Position numbers and translations under genes: made by a program. The notes beneath the pieces were generated by a model. The model did no database searches, was not told the DNA's origin, and saw only the letters and a program-made list of their open reading frames with translations. This document shows, piece by piece, positions 15,960 to 24,191 of a DNA stretch of 42,660 nucleotides (the first letter of the stretch is position 1; each line of letters opens with the position of its first letter). The stretch is from an uncultured Nitrosomonadales bacterium (GTDB lineage: Bacteria; Pseudomonadota; Gammaproteobacteria; Burkholderiales; Gallionellaceae). The stretch lies in the NCBI GenBank assembly GCA_903858965.1, contig CAIOKY010000091.1, forward strand, positions 1-42,660, read 5' to 3'.

Positions 15960-17903
15960 ATGAACAAGTCCCTTATCTACGGCCTGCTGTTATCCATCCT
16001 GATGGTCATCGCGCCACACGCCGACCACCTGCCGATCTGGGTCAGCAGCATGTGCGTAGGCCTGCTGTTGTGGCGCGGCTATCTTGTATACAGCGGCAAG
16101 GCACTGCCCAAGCGCTGGCTGTTAATGTCGATCACCTTTGCCGGCACGGTCGGCATCATCTTCAACTTCCACACGCTGTTCGGACGCGAAGCCGGCGTCA
16201 CGCTGCTGCTGATGCTCGCCGCACTCAAGCTGATGGAACTACGCAATGCCCGTGACGCGATGGTGCTGGTCTATCTCGCCTGCTTCATCATCATCACCAA
16301 TTTTTTTTACTCGCAAAGCATCTCCACCGCGCTGTACATGCTCGCCACGCTGATGGTCATCGTGACGACCTGGGTGCATCTGCAAGCGCAGGGCATCGCG
16401 CTCAAACCGCGCCTGCGCATCGCTGCGGTGTTGCTGATGCAAGCCCTGCCGCTGACGCTGATCCTGTTCATCCTGTTCCCGCGCGTGCAAGGTCCGCTGT
16501 GGGGTCTACCACAGGATGCCTATGCGAGCACCGGGCTTGACGACCGCATGTCGCCGGGCAGCTTAAGCCGCTTGGGTCTGTCGGAAGCGGTGGCGTTCCG
16601 CGTCACCTACAGCGACAAACCGCCGCGCCGCGACCAGATGTATTGGCGCGGCCCGGTGCTGTGGTATTTCGACGGGCGCACCTGGACACCGGGCATAGTC
16701 ACGCTCAGCGAAGCGCCGAAATTCACCGAGGTTAGTCAACCCATCGATTACAGCGTCACGCTGGAACCGCACAACAAACCCTGGCTGTTCGCGCTGGATG
16801 TGCCGGACAAATTGTCCGTGCAGTCCAAGCTCACCTACGATTTTCAGGTATTGAACAAGGAACCGGTCCATGCGCGAATGCGCTACACGGCTCGTTCGTA
16901 TCTGGCTTATCACGCCAACCTGCAGGAAGCTCCACGCCAGCTACAGCGCGGCCTGCAGCTGCCCAGGCAATCCAATCCGCGCGCGCAACAGCTTGCTGCC
17001 GAGTGGCGCGCCGGCAGCAAGGATGATGCGGCCATCGTCAACACCGCGCTGAGTTATTTCTACAAGCAAGGGTTTGTCTACACGCTCGAACCGCCGCTGC
17101 TGGGCAGCAATACCGTTGATGATTTTCTGTTCGGAACCAAGCAGGGATTCTGCGAACACTATGCCTCGGCATTCGTATTCCTGATGCGCGCCGCGAACAT
17201 ACCCGCGCGCGTGGTGACCGGCTATCTCGGCGGCGAATTCAACGAGGTCGGCAATTACTACATCGTGCGCCAATCCGATGCCCATGCCTGGGCCGAAGTA
17301 TGGCTGGCAGGCAAAGGCTGGGTGCGCGTCGACCCGACCGGCGCCATCGCCCCGGACCGTGTGGAGCGCGGCTTGTCTGCCGCCTTGTCCGACACTGCGG
17401 CGCTGCCGTTCATGGAACGCAATCCGCCGGAGTGGATGCGCAGCCTGCGCTTCGATCTGGATGCGCTGGCCAACCAGTGGAACCAGTGGGTGTTGGGTTA
17501 CGACACCGAACGCCAGTTCGCCGTCCTGACGCGCCTCGGCATGGAATCGGTCACCTGGCAGAACATGGCGATCAACATGATGAGCGGCCTGGCGATCGTC
17601 ATCGCATTGTTTGCGCTGTTCATGTTGCGCCACTTGTACACCCGCCAGCCGGACAAGGTGCAAGCCGTCTGGCTCAAGCTGTGCCGCAAGCTGGCCGATG
17701 CCGGACTGCCGCGCGCCGCGCATGAGGGCGCGCAAGACTACGCGGTTCGTGTCGCTGCGGCGCGCCCGGAGCTGGCCGAAGCCATCCATGATCTCGCGAC
17801 TCGCTACACGGCATTGCGTTATGGCGCGCATAGGGAAGAACAAGCGCAACGGGAATTCATCCACCTCATTCAAAAATTTCCGTCATTCCGGCGAACTTCG
17901 TAG
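15960..17903 (+). CDS. tgpA: TgpA-type transmembrane transglutaminase (DUF3488)
   Basis: This 647-residue inner-membrane protein has about six N-terminal helices (DUF3488, residues 1-180). A periplasmic transglutaminase-like domain carries the triad Cys397 (KQGFCEHYASAF), His442 (SDAHAWAEVW) and Asp458 (RVDPTGA). One further helix lies near residue 545 and a C-terminal DUF4129-like segment follows. TgpA of Pseudomonas aeruginosa is essential and probably acts on periplasmic or envelope substrates, but the substrate is unknown. It completes the moxR-DUF58-tgpA operon. The stop codon lies in the first bases of a 24-bp inverted repeat, and the last residues (SFRRTS) look repeat-derived, so the natural C terminus may have been altered. 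Confidence 0.92.
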   Translation: MNKSLIYGLLLSILMVIAPHADHLPIWVSSMCVGLLLWRGYLVYSGKALPKRWLLMSITFAGTVGIIFNFHTLFGREAGVTLLLMLAALKLMELRNARDAMVLVYLACFIIITNFFYSQSISTALYMLATLMVIVTTWVHLQAQGIALKPRLRIAAVLLMQALPLTLILFILFPRVQGPLWGLPQDAYASTGLDDRMSPGSLSRLGLSEAVAFRVTYSDKPPRRDQMYWRGPVLWYFDGRTWTPGIVTLSEAPKFTEVSQPIDYSVTLEPHNKPWLFALDVPDKLSVQSKLTYDFQVLNKEPVHARMRYTARSYLAYHANLQEAPRQLQRGLQLPRQSNPRAQQLAAEWRAGSKDDAAIVNTALSYFYKQGFVYTLEPPLLGSNTVDDFLFGTKQGFCEHYASAFVFLMRAANIPARVVTGYLGGEFNEVGNYYIVRQSDAHAWAEVWLAGKGWVRVDPTGAIAPDRVERGLSAALSDTAALPFMERNPPEWMRSLRFDLDALANQWNQWVLGYDTERQFAVLTRLGMESVTWQNMAINMMSGLAIVIALFALFMLRHLYTRQPDKVQAVWLKLCRKLADAGLPRAAHEGAQDYAVRVAAARPELAEAIHDLATRYTALRYGAHREEQAQREFIHLIQKFPSFRRTS

Positions 17904-17966
17904 GGGCGTATGGCAATACGCCCTTGATGGCATATCGAAAAAGGGCGTATTGCCATACGCCCCTAC
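17900..17966. repeat. 24-bp perfect inverted repeat overlapping the tgpA stop
   Basis: The arms at 17900-17923 (GTAGGGGCGTA...) and 17943-17966 (...TACGCCCCTAC) are perfect reverse complements with a 19-base loop. Each arm also contains an internal GGGCGTAT/ATACGCCC palindrome. The structure could end tgpA transcription. The form is that of a small dispersed repeat, not a classical terminator, as no T-run follows. Confidence 0.8.
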
Positions 17967-18001
17967 ATCAAGGACATCGGGCCGGGAAGGTTCCGTCGCG
18001 A

Positions 18002-18010
18002 TGTTATAAT
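18002..18010 (+). promoter_or_regulatory. Putative extended -10 promoter for queD
   Basis: TGTTATAAT is a perfect extended -10 element (TG-N-TATAAT). Transcription would start near 18017, giving a leader of about 23 bases before the ATG at 18040. No convincing -35 element is present, as is usual for extended -10 promoters. Confidence 0.55.
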
Positions 18011-18039
18011 CCGCGCCACTTACACCGACCACGACCAAC

Positions 18040-18483
18040 ATGCTCATTACCCGCCGCCTGGAATTCGATGCCGGACACCGCATCCCCAACCACAATAGCC
18101 AGTGCAAGCACCTGCACGGCCATCGCTATGCGATCGAGATCACGCTGTCCGGTGACATCATCACCAACGAGGGACTATCCGAACAAGGCATGGTAATGGA
18201 CTTCAGCGATGTCAAACGCATCGCCAAGGAAAAAGTGGTGGATGCATGGGATCATGCGTTTCTGGCGTATCGCGGCGATAAATCAGTGTGCGATTTTCTG
18301 GCAAGCCTGCCGGGCCACAAGACCGTCATCCTCAACGTCGTACCGACTGCGGAGAATCTCGCGCAGGTTGCCTTTGACATCCTCGCGCCCGCTTACAAGG
18401 ACACTTACGGCAACCACCTGCGCCTTGAAAAAGTGCGGCTCTATGAGACGCCCAATAACTGGGCGGACTGTGTGAGGAGTTAG
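18040..18483 (+). CDS. queD: 6-carboxytetrahydropterin synthase QueD / PTPS family
   Basis: This 147-residue enzyme is of the 6-pyruvoyl-tetrahydropterin synthase fold. Zinc ligands are visible as His13 (FDAGHR) and His26/His28 (CKHLHGHRY), with the catalytic Cys22 just before. The DHAF segment near residue 71, VPTAEN near residue 105 and YET near the C terminus complete the active site. In bacteria this family usually makes 6-carboxy-5,6,7,8-tetrahydropterin for queuosine and other 7-deazaguanines. No queC, queE or queF lies next to it, so assignment to queuosine rests on family membership. It has its own likely promoter, and a disrupted REP copy follows the stop. Confidence 0.88.
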   Translation: MLITRRLEFDAGHRIPNHNSQCKHLHGHRYAIEITLSGDIITNEGLSEQGMVMDFSDVKRIAKEKVVDAWDHAFLAYRGDKSVCDFLASLPGHKTVILNVVPTAENLAQVAFDILAPAYKDTYGNHLRLEKVRLYETPNNWADCVRS

Positions 18484-18491
18484 GGAACGTC

Positions 18492-18593
18492 CCGTTCGTC
18501 CTGATAACCAGCGACTTGACTGCTGTTGTTAGGTAGCCTAGTCGAATGGCTAGTAGCTCCACCAGTGCCGCGTCTTGCGCGGTGTATCGAAGG
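18492..18593 (+). repeat. REP-like repeat, copy E, split by a 60-base insert
   Basis: CCGTTCGTCCTGA (18492-18504) and GTGCCGCG-TCTTG-CGCGGTGTATCGAAGG (18565-18593) together make one REP unit matching copy D. Between them lie exactly 60 extra bases (18505-18564) containing a small inverted repeat TAGCC/GGCTA. No target duplication is obvious. The rest of the 270-base gap to the tRNA holds nothing else I recognise. Confidence 0.7.
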
Positions 18594-18753
18594 AGCGAAC
18601 GAAAAACGTATCGAACCGCATCTTCAGACTTTTTCTGGACATAGGCAGCGGCTTGGTTCAAAATGCGCGGCCTCGAAAGGTTGGCAGCACAGCAAGGCAC
18701 ACACTCCATGTGCCAAACCATGACTGCCAATGGCGGAGTAGAGCGATACAAAT

Positions 18754-18843
18754 GGAAGCGTGGCCGAGCGGTTGAAGGCACTAGTCTTGAAAACTAGCGA
18801 GGATGAAAGTCCTCCGTGAGTTCGAATCTCACCGCTTCCGCCA
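18754..18843 (+). tRNA. tRNA-Ser (anticodon UGA)
   Basis: The acceptor stem GGAAGCG (18754-18760) pairs with CGCTTCC (18833-18839), followed by discriminator G and an encoded CCA (18841-18843). The anticodon stem CTAGT/ACTAG encloses a loop with TGA. A long variable arm (about GCGAGGATGAAAGTCCTCCG) and GTTCGAATC in the T-loop mark it as a class II serine tRNA reading UCN codons, chiefly UCA. The arm lengths are normal. Confidence 0.97.
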
Positions 18844-18908
18844 CCGCTCACGTTATTAGCTCGCCAGCATGGTAACCCGCATTACTATCCTCTCATCAAC
18901 AAACAAGC

Positions 18909-20510
18909 ATGGCAAATTCATTTGTAAATGAAATAGCAACCCTGTTTTCCCGTGCCGCATCTATGGAACGTAGTGGCCAAATCAACGCTGCTCAAACCGT
19001 TTATAAACGGATACTTGAACTCGACAAGCAAAATGTGGATGCCATGACATTATTGGGGCTGTTGGAGGTACGCGCCAACAAACCATTTCTGGCGATCCCG
19101 TATTTTGAGAAAGCGCTTAGAATTGCCCCTAAATCGGCTGAATTGCACAACAACTTGGCCATGCTGCTGCTTCATCTCAACCGGCCGGATAAAGCCGAAC
19201 CCCACGCGCTACATTCCTACAAGATCAACCCCAATGCTGCTGAAACACTAAAAATTCTCTTCAAGTGTTATTACCACTTGGGCAAAGCCAAACAAGCTCG
19301 GTTTTACATCAATAAAGCCATGGAGCTCCAGCCTGGCAATCCTGAATTTAAGCTTGACTTGGCACAATGCTATGACACTACCGGAGAGCCAGATAAAGCA
19401 CGGCAACTATTTCAAGAGCTGATTCAATCTGGCCATGGAACCATCTATGCTTACGATGGCTTGGCACGAACACAAAAATACAATTCTGAACCGCCGGAGT
19501 TGGCTCATATCAATCAGCTTATATCGGATAGCAACACACCGGCGGATGATCGCGCATGGCTGCATCGTATTGCAGGCAAAATTACTGATGACCTGGAGCA
19601 CCATGATGCAGCTTTCGAACACTATTTGGCGAGTAAATCACCGCAACAGGCCTATGGATACTTGGAGTCATTCATCCAATATGTGTCAACGATGAAGGAA
19701 GCAGTTACACCAGCATTTTTCTCCGAACGTCGCGATTTTGGGCTCAGAATCAAGCGTCCTATTTTTGTGTTTGGAATGCCACGCTCAGGAACAACACTAG
19801 TCGAACAAATTCTGGCTAGCCATCCGGACATTCACGGGGCCAACGAGCTGAATTTTTTCCGTAACGAAGCTAATCGTCTTTCCCTGAACGTCGGCGACAC
19901 CAGCTTTTTCATGGAATCGCTTGAAAAATTCAAACGAACAGAAGCACAAGAACTGGCGCGCGACTACCTGATGTTATTGACTGCTTACTCGAACAGTGCA
20001 GAGCGGGTCATTGACAAGATGCCACACAATTTTGAATCGCTTTGGTTGCTGGCCCTGCTGTTTCCGCAGGCAAGTTTTATTCATTGCCGACGCGATCCGG
20101 TTGCAACCTGCGTTTCATGTTTCACACAGCCATTGGGAGAACAACACGCCTACGTTGAAGACCTTGCCGCGCTGGGAAAATACTATCGCCAATATCAGGA
20201 TCTAATGTCGCATTGGCACAAAGTTCTGCCGATCAATATCATGGACATTAACTACGAGCAGTTGGTAACAGACCAGGAAGCGCAAATCCGGCGCATGGTT
20301 GCGCATGTTGGATTGAATTGGAACGATGCTTGTCTGCGTTCTCACGAAATCCGTCGAGACGTGCGCACGCCCAGTCGGCGCCAAGTGGAACAGCCAATCT
20401 ATACCAGCTCGATCCAAGGCTGGCGGCGCTATGAAAAGCACCTCGGGCCGTTGATCGAGGCGCTGGGCGACCTGGCTCAAACCGGAAAAACACACGCTGT
20501 GCAGGCATAG
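18909..20510 (+). CDS. TPR-containing sulfotransferase family protein
   Basis: This 533-residue protein has four to five tetratricopeptide repeats (about residues 10-200, with 34-residue spacing and the W/L/G/Y-A-F-A-P pattern, for example AELHNNLAMLLLHLNRPDKA). A sulfotransferase domain (PF13469-like) follows, carrying the PAPS 5'-phosphosulfate loop FGMPRSGTTLVEQIL near residue 287. FIHCRRDPVATCVSCF near residue 390 may hold the 3'-phosphate-binding Arg and Ser. Such TPR-sulfotransferases are frequent in proteobacteria; acceptors (protein tyrosine, glycan, lipid) are unknown. It is the first gene of a surface-modification-like region. The ATG at 18909 has no strong ribosome-binding site. 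A bidirectional terminator follows. Confidence 0.87.
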   Translation: MANSFVNEIATLFSRAASMERSGQINAAQTVYKRILELDKQNVDAMTLLGLLEVRANKPFLAIPYFEKALRIAPKSAELHNNLAMLLLHLNRPDKAEPHALHSYKINPNAAETLKILFKCYYHLGKAKQARFYINKAMELQPGNPEFKLDLAQCYDTTGEPDKARQLFQELIQSGHGTIYAYDGLARTQKYNSEPPELAHINQLISDSNTPADDRAWLHRIAGKITDDLEHHDAAFEHYLASKSPQQAYGYLESFIQYVSTMKEAVTPAFFSERRDFGLRIKRPIFVFGMPRSGTTLVEQILASHPDIHGANELNFFRNEANRLSLNVGDTSFFMESLEKFKRTEAQELARDYLMLLTAYSNSAERVIDKMPHNFESLWLLALLFPQASFIHCRRDPVATCVSCFTQPLGEQHAYVEDLAALGKYYRQYQDLMSHWHKVLPINIMDINYEQLVTDQEAQIRRMVAHVGLNWNDACLRSHEIRRDVRTPSRRQVEQPIYTSSIQGWRRYEKHLGPLIEALGDLAQTGKTHAVQA

Positions 20511-20520
20511 ACGACCAATT

Positions 20521-20544
20521 AAAAAGCGGCCCGAAGGCCGCTTT
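20521..20544. terminator. Bidirectional Rho-independent terminator
   Basis: AAAGCGGCC (20523-20531) pairs with GGCCGCTTT (20536-20544) around CGAA, with further A residues on the left. It lies between the convergent sulfotransferase and outer-membrane-protein genes and can serve both. Confidence 0.88.
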
Positions 20545-20599
20545 CACTATTCTCAATGTGGCACGGTTCAACTATCAACGAACCGCTGAACCAAAGATT

Positions 20600-21255
20600 T
20601 TAGAACTTGAAGTTCGCCCCAACACGCATAGTATCGAGCGAGTTCCCAAAATGAGATGAATCACCATTCACCCTGGTCGTTCTTATCGTATTCAGTCCAA
20701 CATGCAGGTACTCAAACTTCATGCTGGTACGCGCGTTCAACGCCATCTCGACTCCGGCACCAAAAGTCATCCCTAATTGATTACCGCTTTTATGGCTATC
20801 ATCAGAGTTAGAGGCGGCGCTATTGTAAGTATAAGTATTATCCGCATGGGCCATCGCAAGACCGCCAGTTAGAAACAACAGCGTGTTATCAACGGCCAAA
20901 CCGGTGCGGCCACGTATGGTGGAGAACCACTTCCACTTGGCTTCCTGGTTATAATAGCCGCCTCCATCGATATCAGGGCTCGTTTCTTTCGCACCAAAGT
21001 TTAAGTCTATCTCGGCACCATAGACAGATGAGCCATTTTGCCAGTTATAACCCCGTTAAAACCAATAGTCGGCTTGATTTGGGTCGAGCCCAAATCACCG
21101 TAATAAGAATTCGTAGAACCAGTCAGCGCGCTTGCAGCAATATTCCCACCTGCATACGGACCAGACCAGTCATACGCATTAGCTAAAGAGCTCACTCCCA
21201 ACAAGGCCGTGCCAATGCTGGCTGCCAAGACTGTTTTTTTAAAATCAATTTGCAT
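20600..21255 (-). pseudogene. Outer-membrane beta-barrel protein (Omp25/OmpA-like), frameshifted
   Basis: The N-terminal frame (from the ATG at 21255) has a signal peptide ending SLANA, then YDWSGPYAGGNIAASALTG, typical of Omp25/Lom-type small porins. It goes out of frame after GFNG near 21054 and stops at 21007. The next frame continues as YNWQNGSSVYGAEIDLNFGA and runs to 20600, ending MRVGANFKF with a terminal Phe as in beta-barrels. Adding one G to the run of four (CCCC on the plus strand, 21051-21054) restores one open frame of about 218 codons. It could be a true frameshift, a phase-variable G tract or a sequencing error. Downstream is a shared terminator; small inverted repeats (GTACC/GGTAC at 21385-21400) lie upstream. 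Confidence 0.85.
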
Positions 21256-21496
21256 GTCATACCCCCGATATTGAGATTAGTGTTATGAATAATTGAAAAG
21301 GAACGTAGGTCAATAGCCTACCGTTTGATTAGAGCATCACTCAACTAAAATAACAAGCTCCGCTACTTTAAATATTCACGAAAAGTACCGTTTGGGGTAC
21401 ATAGGCAAACTTCGATTTAATATTTGTTGATTATTGTAGCCCTTCATATCATCCACGGGACATCGCCCTAATTAAAGACAATCATTCGCTGGCAGT

Positions 21497-21628
21497 TCAG
21501 CCATTCTTCACCAGATAAAACAGCACATATGCAAAAATGGCGACAAGCACGGAAATCGCTATCTTCATGGTTCGCTCGGTGCGTTTTCTCTGGTACTCAA
21601 ATAGTTCTTCGTCCGATTTGTCTTGCAA
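21497..21628 (-). CDS. Small single-helix membrane protein, 43 residues
   Basis: A TTG at 21628 preceded by AAGGGA six bases upstream opens 43 codons. A charged N-terminal half (QDKSDEELFEYQRKRTERT) is followed by a single hydrophobic helix (MKIAISVLVAIFAYVLFYLV) and KNG. The charge pattern places the N terminus in the cytoplasm. It is 80 bases downstream of another small membrane-protein gene on the same strand. I know no family for it. The good ribosome-binding site and clean topology support a real gene, but the non-ATG start lowers confidence. Confidence 0.55.
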   Translation of the reverse strand: MQDKSDEELFEYQRKRTERTMKIAISVLVAIFAYVLFYLVKNG

Positions 21629-21708
21629 GATAATTCCCTTCTAAAATTTGCATCGCTCAATGAGCAGGAATTGCCAGCATCCCAGCGCCAATAACGGAGA
21701 CAGGTCAA

Positions 21709-21945
21709 TTACTTTTGTTTCTTATCGGACAGCTCCATCACCACAACCAGCGGCCAGAGAAAGAACGCAAACAATGCCATCAGCGTCAAATTGCGGATCG
21801 CATTAACGATGAGGGCAAATCCTGCTTCGCCCTCTTCTGCTTTTTTCGTCAGCCAGCTTGCCGTCTTGGGGACAAACTTGTAATCCCACAGCACGACCAG
21901 CAGCATCGCCAAGCCGAGGATGAAATATATTTCGATGACATACAT
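21709..21945 (-). CDS. Small two-helix membrane protein
   Basis: From the ATG at 21945 this gives 78 residues with two hydrophobic helices (YVIEIYFILGLAMLLVVLW and LTLMALFAFFLWPLVVVMEL). A charged loop containing KFVPKTASWLTKKAEEGEAGF lies between them. A longer frame to 21999 would add 18 residues (MLRHFVLDICFASRHDAL) with no clear advantage. The function is unknown and I recognise no family. It lies between the 711-residue TPR protein gene and the 43-residue membrane protein gene, all on the minus strand, and may be cotranscribed with the latter. Confidence 0.6.
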   Translation of the reverse strand: MYVIEIYFILGLAMLLVVLWDYKFVPKTASWLTKKAEEGEAGFALIVNAIRNLTLMALFAFFLWPLVVVMELSDKKQK

Positions 21946-22022
21946 GAGCGCATCGTGCCGTGAAGCAAAGCAAATATCAAGGACGAAGTGCCGGAGCACG
22001 CCACAACGGATCGTTGTTTGTA

Positions 22023-24158
22023 TTATGCGGTGTTTCCGCGCGCATCAACCCAGTTCTTCAGTGCCTGCGTCACGTCGCCGATGGTAGCAGGCCAATCGTC
22101 TTTTTTCTTTTGCCGGAATAGCCGCACCACGCCGGGATACCAAAGCGAGTCGGCCTGCTCGGGAAGCCAACGCCAGTCGGTCGCTATCGCAGGCAAGAGC
22201 ACCCAGCAGGGTTTGTTCAATGCGCCGGCCAGATGCGCAATCGCGGTATCGACACAGATCACCAGGTCGAGTTGGGCGACGATGGCTGCGGTATCGGCAA
22301 AGTCCGAAATCTCCGATCCAAGATGGATGATAGGCTGGTTCGCCGGCGGCATGGCAGCTTCGTCCTCTCCGTTTCCCTTTTGCAGGCTGACGAAAGTGAC
22401 GCCCGGCACGGACCACAGCGCGGCCAGCGCGGCAAGGTTTGGCAGGGAACGATTGGCGTCATTTTTGTGCGCGGCATTTCCCTTCCAGACCAGCCCCACT
22501 TTCGGGCTGGCTGCGGGCAACCGGTTGCGCCACAGATTCAATCTCTCGAGCGGAACTTTCAGGTATGGTAGCGTTGCGGGGATGGTCCCGATCGTCGTGG
22601 AGAAATACAGCGGCAAACTCATCGGAAACACCCAGTAATCGTGATGCGGCAAAGATGCCGCTTCCGATCTGGCAACTACCACGTCAACGCCGTCCAGTGT
22701 TTCCAGCAACGCCTTGAGCGGTGGTTTGCACACCAGCGTGATGCGCGAGGCGCCGCGCTCCTTGAGCAGGGGAACATAGCGGGCGAACTGGATCTCATCG
22801 CCCATGCCTTGCTCGGGCCAGATCAGGATGGACTTGCCGGCGAGGGACTCTCCTTGCCACTGCGGGAACGGGAGATCCGGAGGGATGGACAGCCGTCCTG
22901 CAATGCTTGGATCGTAGCGGGCTTCATATTTTGGCCAAGCCTTGGCGTATTGACCCAAGGCCAGGAACAGATAAGCGAGATTCAAGTTTATCCATGCAGA
23001 ATCGGGATTGAGTTGCAATGCGTGTTGCAGGCTGGCCTCAGCGTTGTCGAATTGTTTGAGCTGCATGAGGACTGCGCCCAGATTGTTATGGGCCCGCGCA
23101 TAATCGGGCTTGAGTTGCACGGCACGGCGAAAGTGCGCCAGCGCGCCTTCCAATTGGCCACGCTCCTGCAAAGCGGTGCCGAATTTGTTTTGATTCTCGG
23201 CAAAAACGTAGTTCAGTTGCAATGCCCGGCGATGACTGGTGCGCGCATCGTCGTGTTGACCAAGCTCCTGCAAAGCATCGCCAAGATTGCCATGCGCCTC
23301 GGCAAAATCAGGCTTGAGTTCCACGGCGCGGCGATAGCTCGCTGCTGCAGTATCGTATTGGCCGAGTTGTTTAAACAGCATACCCAGATTGTTATGCGCG
23401 TCGGCAAATTCGGGTTTCAATTCCAGCGCGCGGCGGTAGCTGGCCAGCGCGTCATCAAGTTGCCCGAGTTGTATGAGCGCAATGCCCAACTGGTTATGCG
23501 CTTCGGCGAAATCCGGTTTGACCTGCAATGCCAGACGGTAATTTGCGACCGCTTCATCAGGCTGGCCGAGAGCGGCCAAGGCGTTGCCCAAGTTGTAATG
23601 CGCCCGTGGATCACCGGGCTGGAGCGCGACCGCGCGACGGTGACTGGCCACGGCCTCTTCTGTCTTGCCGAGGTCTTTCTGGACGTTACCCAGACTGGAG
23701 TAGGCGTCGGCATAATCGGGTCTGATCTGTAATGCGCGACGATAACTGGCCACCGCCTTGTCGACTTGGCCCAGCTCGATCAGGAGATTGCCCAAATTGA
23801 AGTACGCTTCGGCATGATCGGACTTGATCTGTATTGCCCTGAGGTAGCTGGATGCCGCGTCATTCAACAATCCAAAATTTTTCTGGGCGACACCCAGATC
23901 GAAATGAGCATCGGCATCATCAGGCAAAAGTTCCGCGGCTCTTTTGAAAGCAGGCAATGCATTCTTGCCCTGCATCTTGAGCGCGCCACCCAACAGTTTC
24001 CAGCCTGGCCCGAGGTTCGGGAATTGCTCGACCAGCAGGCGTGCGCGGTTTTCCAGCTCCGCAAAACGGCCGGCGTTGTACAGCGCAACAAGCTGGTCGA
24101 TCTCTGCGGACGACGCTGTCTGTGGCACAGGATGATTTCCTTCTGGCTGCATATTCAA
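22023..24158 (-). CDS. TPR repeat protein with glycosyltransferase-9-like domain (711 aa)
   Basis: About ten tandem 34-residue TPRs fill residues 60-400, with a strongly repeated pattern (AHNNLG..L.QLGQ...A.ASYRRAL.LKPDFA). A C-terminal GT-B-like domain follows (about residues 430-700), beginning WQGESLAGKSILIWPEQGMGDEIQFARY. It contains VGLVWKGN, FVSLQKG, DFADTAAIV and CVDTAIAHLAGAL, the last resembling the donor-binding end of GT9/heptosyltransferase-like proteins. The catalytic activity is unproven; OGT-like protein glycosylation is one possibility suggested by the TPRs. A shorter paralogue with a closely similar C-terminal domain lies at 28832. The GT-C gene starts upstream on the same strand with a 33-base gap, so they are probably one operon. 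Confidence 0.85.
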   Translation of the reverse strand: MNMQPEGNHPVPQTASSAEIDQLVALYNAGRFAELENRARLLVEQFPNLGPGWKLLGGALKMQGKNALPAFKRAAELLPDDADAHFDLGVAQKNFGLLNDAASSYLRAIQIKSDHAEAYFNLGNLLIELGQVDKAVASYRRALQIRPDYADAYSSLGNVQKDLGKTEEAVASHRRAVALQPGDPRAHYNLGNALAALGQPDEAVANYRLALQVKPDFAEAHNQLGIALIQLGQLDDALASYRRALELKPEFADAHNNLGMLFKQLGQYDTAAASYRRAVELKPDFAEAHGNLGDALQELGQHDDARTSHRRALQLNYVFAENQNKFGTALQERGQLEGALAHFRRAVQLKPDYARAHNNLGAVLMQLKQFDNAEASLQHALQLNPDSAWINLNLAYLFLALGQYAKAWPKYEARYDPSIAGRLSIPPDLPFPQWQGESLAGKSILIWPEQGMGDEIQFARYVPLLKERGASRITLVCKPPLKALLETLDGVDVVVARSEAASLPHHDYWVFPMSLPLYFSTTIGTIPATLPYLKVPLERLNLWRNRLPAASPKVGLVWKGNAAHKNDANRSLPNLAALAALWSVPGVTFVSLQKGNGEDEAAMPPANQPIIHLGSEISDFADTAAIVAQLDLVICVDTAIAHLAGALNKPCWVLLPAIATDWRWLPEQADSLWYPGVVRLFRQKKKDDWPATIGDVTQALKNWVDARGNTA

Positions 24159-24191
24159 ACTGGCGGAAAACCTGGAATAAACATCAGCAGA

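Noticed and set aside
15736-15963. 75-codon plus-strand frame between the DUF58 gene and tgpA
   Set aside because: It is composed of the end of the DUF58 gene in another frame plus two REP units.
22641-23732. 363-codon plus-strand frame
   Set aside because: It is antisense to the TPR gene, and its repetitive look comes from the TPR-coding repeats.
23000-24000. Regularly spaced DNA repeats resembling a CRISPR array
   Set aside because: The 102-base period is coding and corresponds to TPR units; there are no short identical repeats with unique spacers anywhere in the window.
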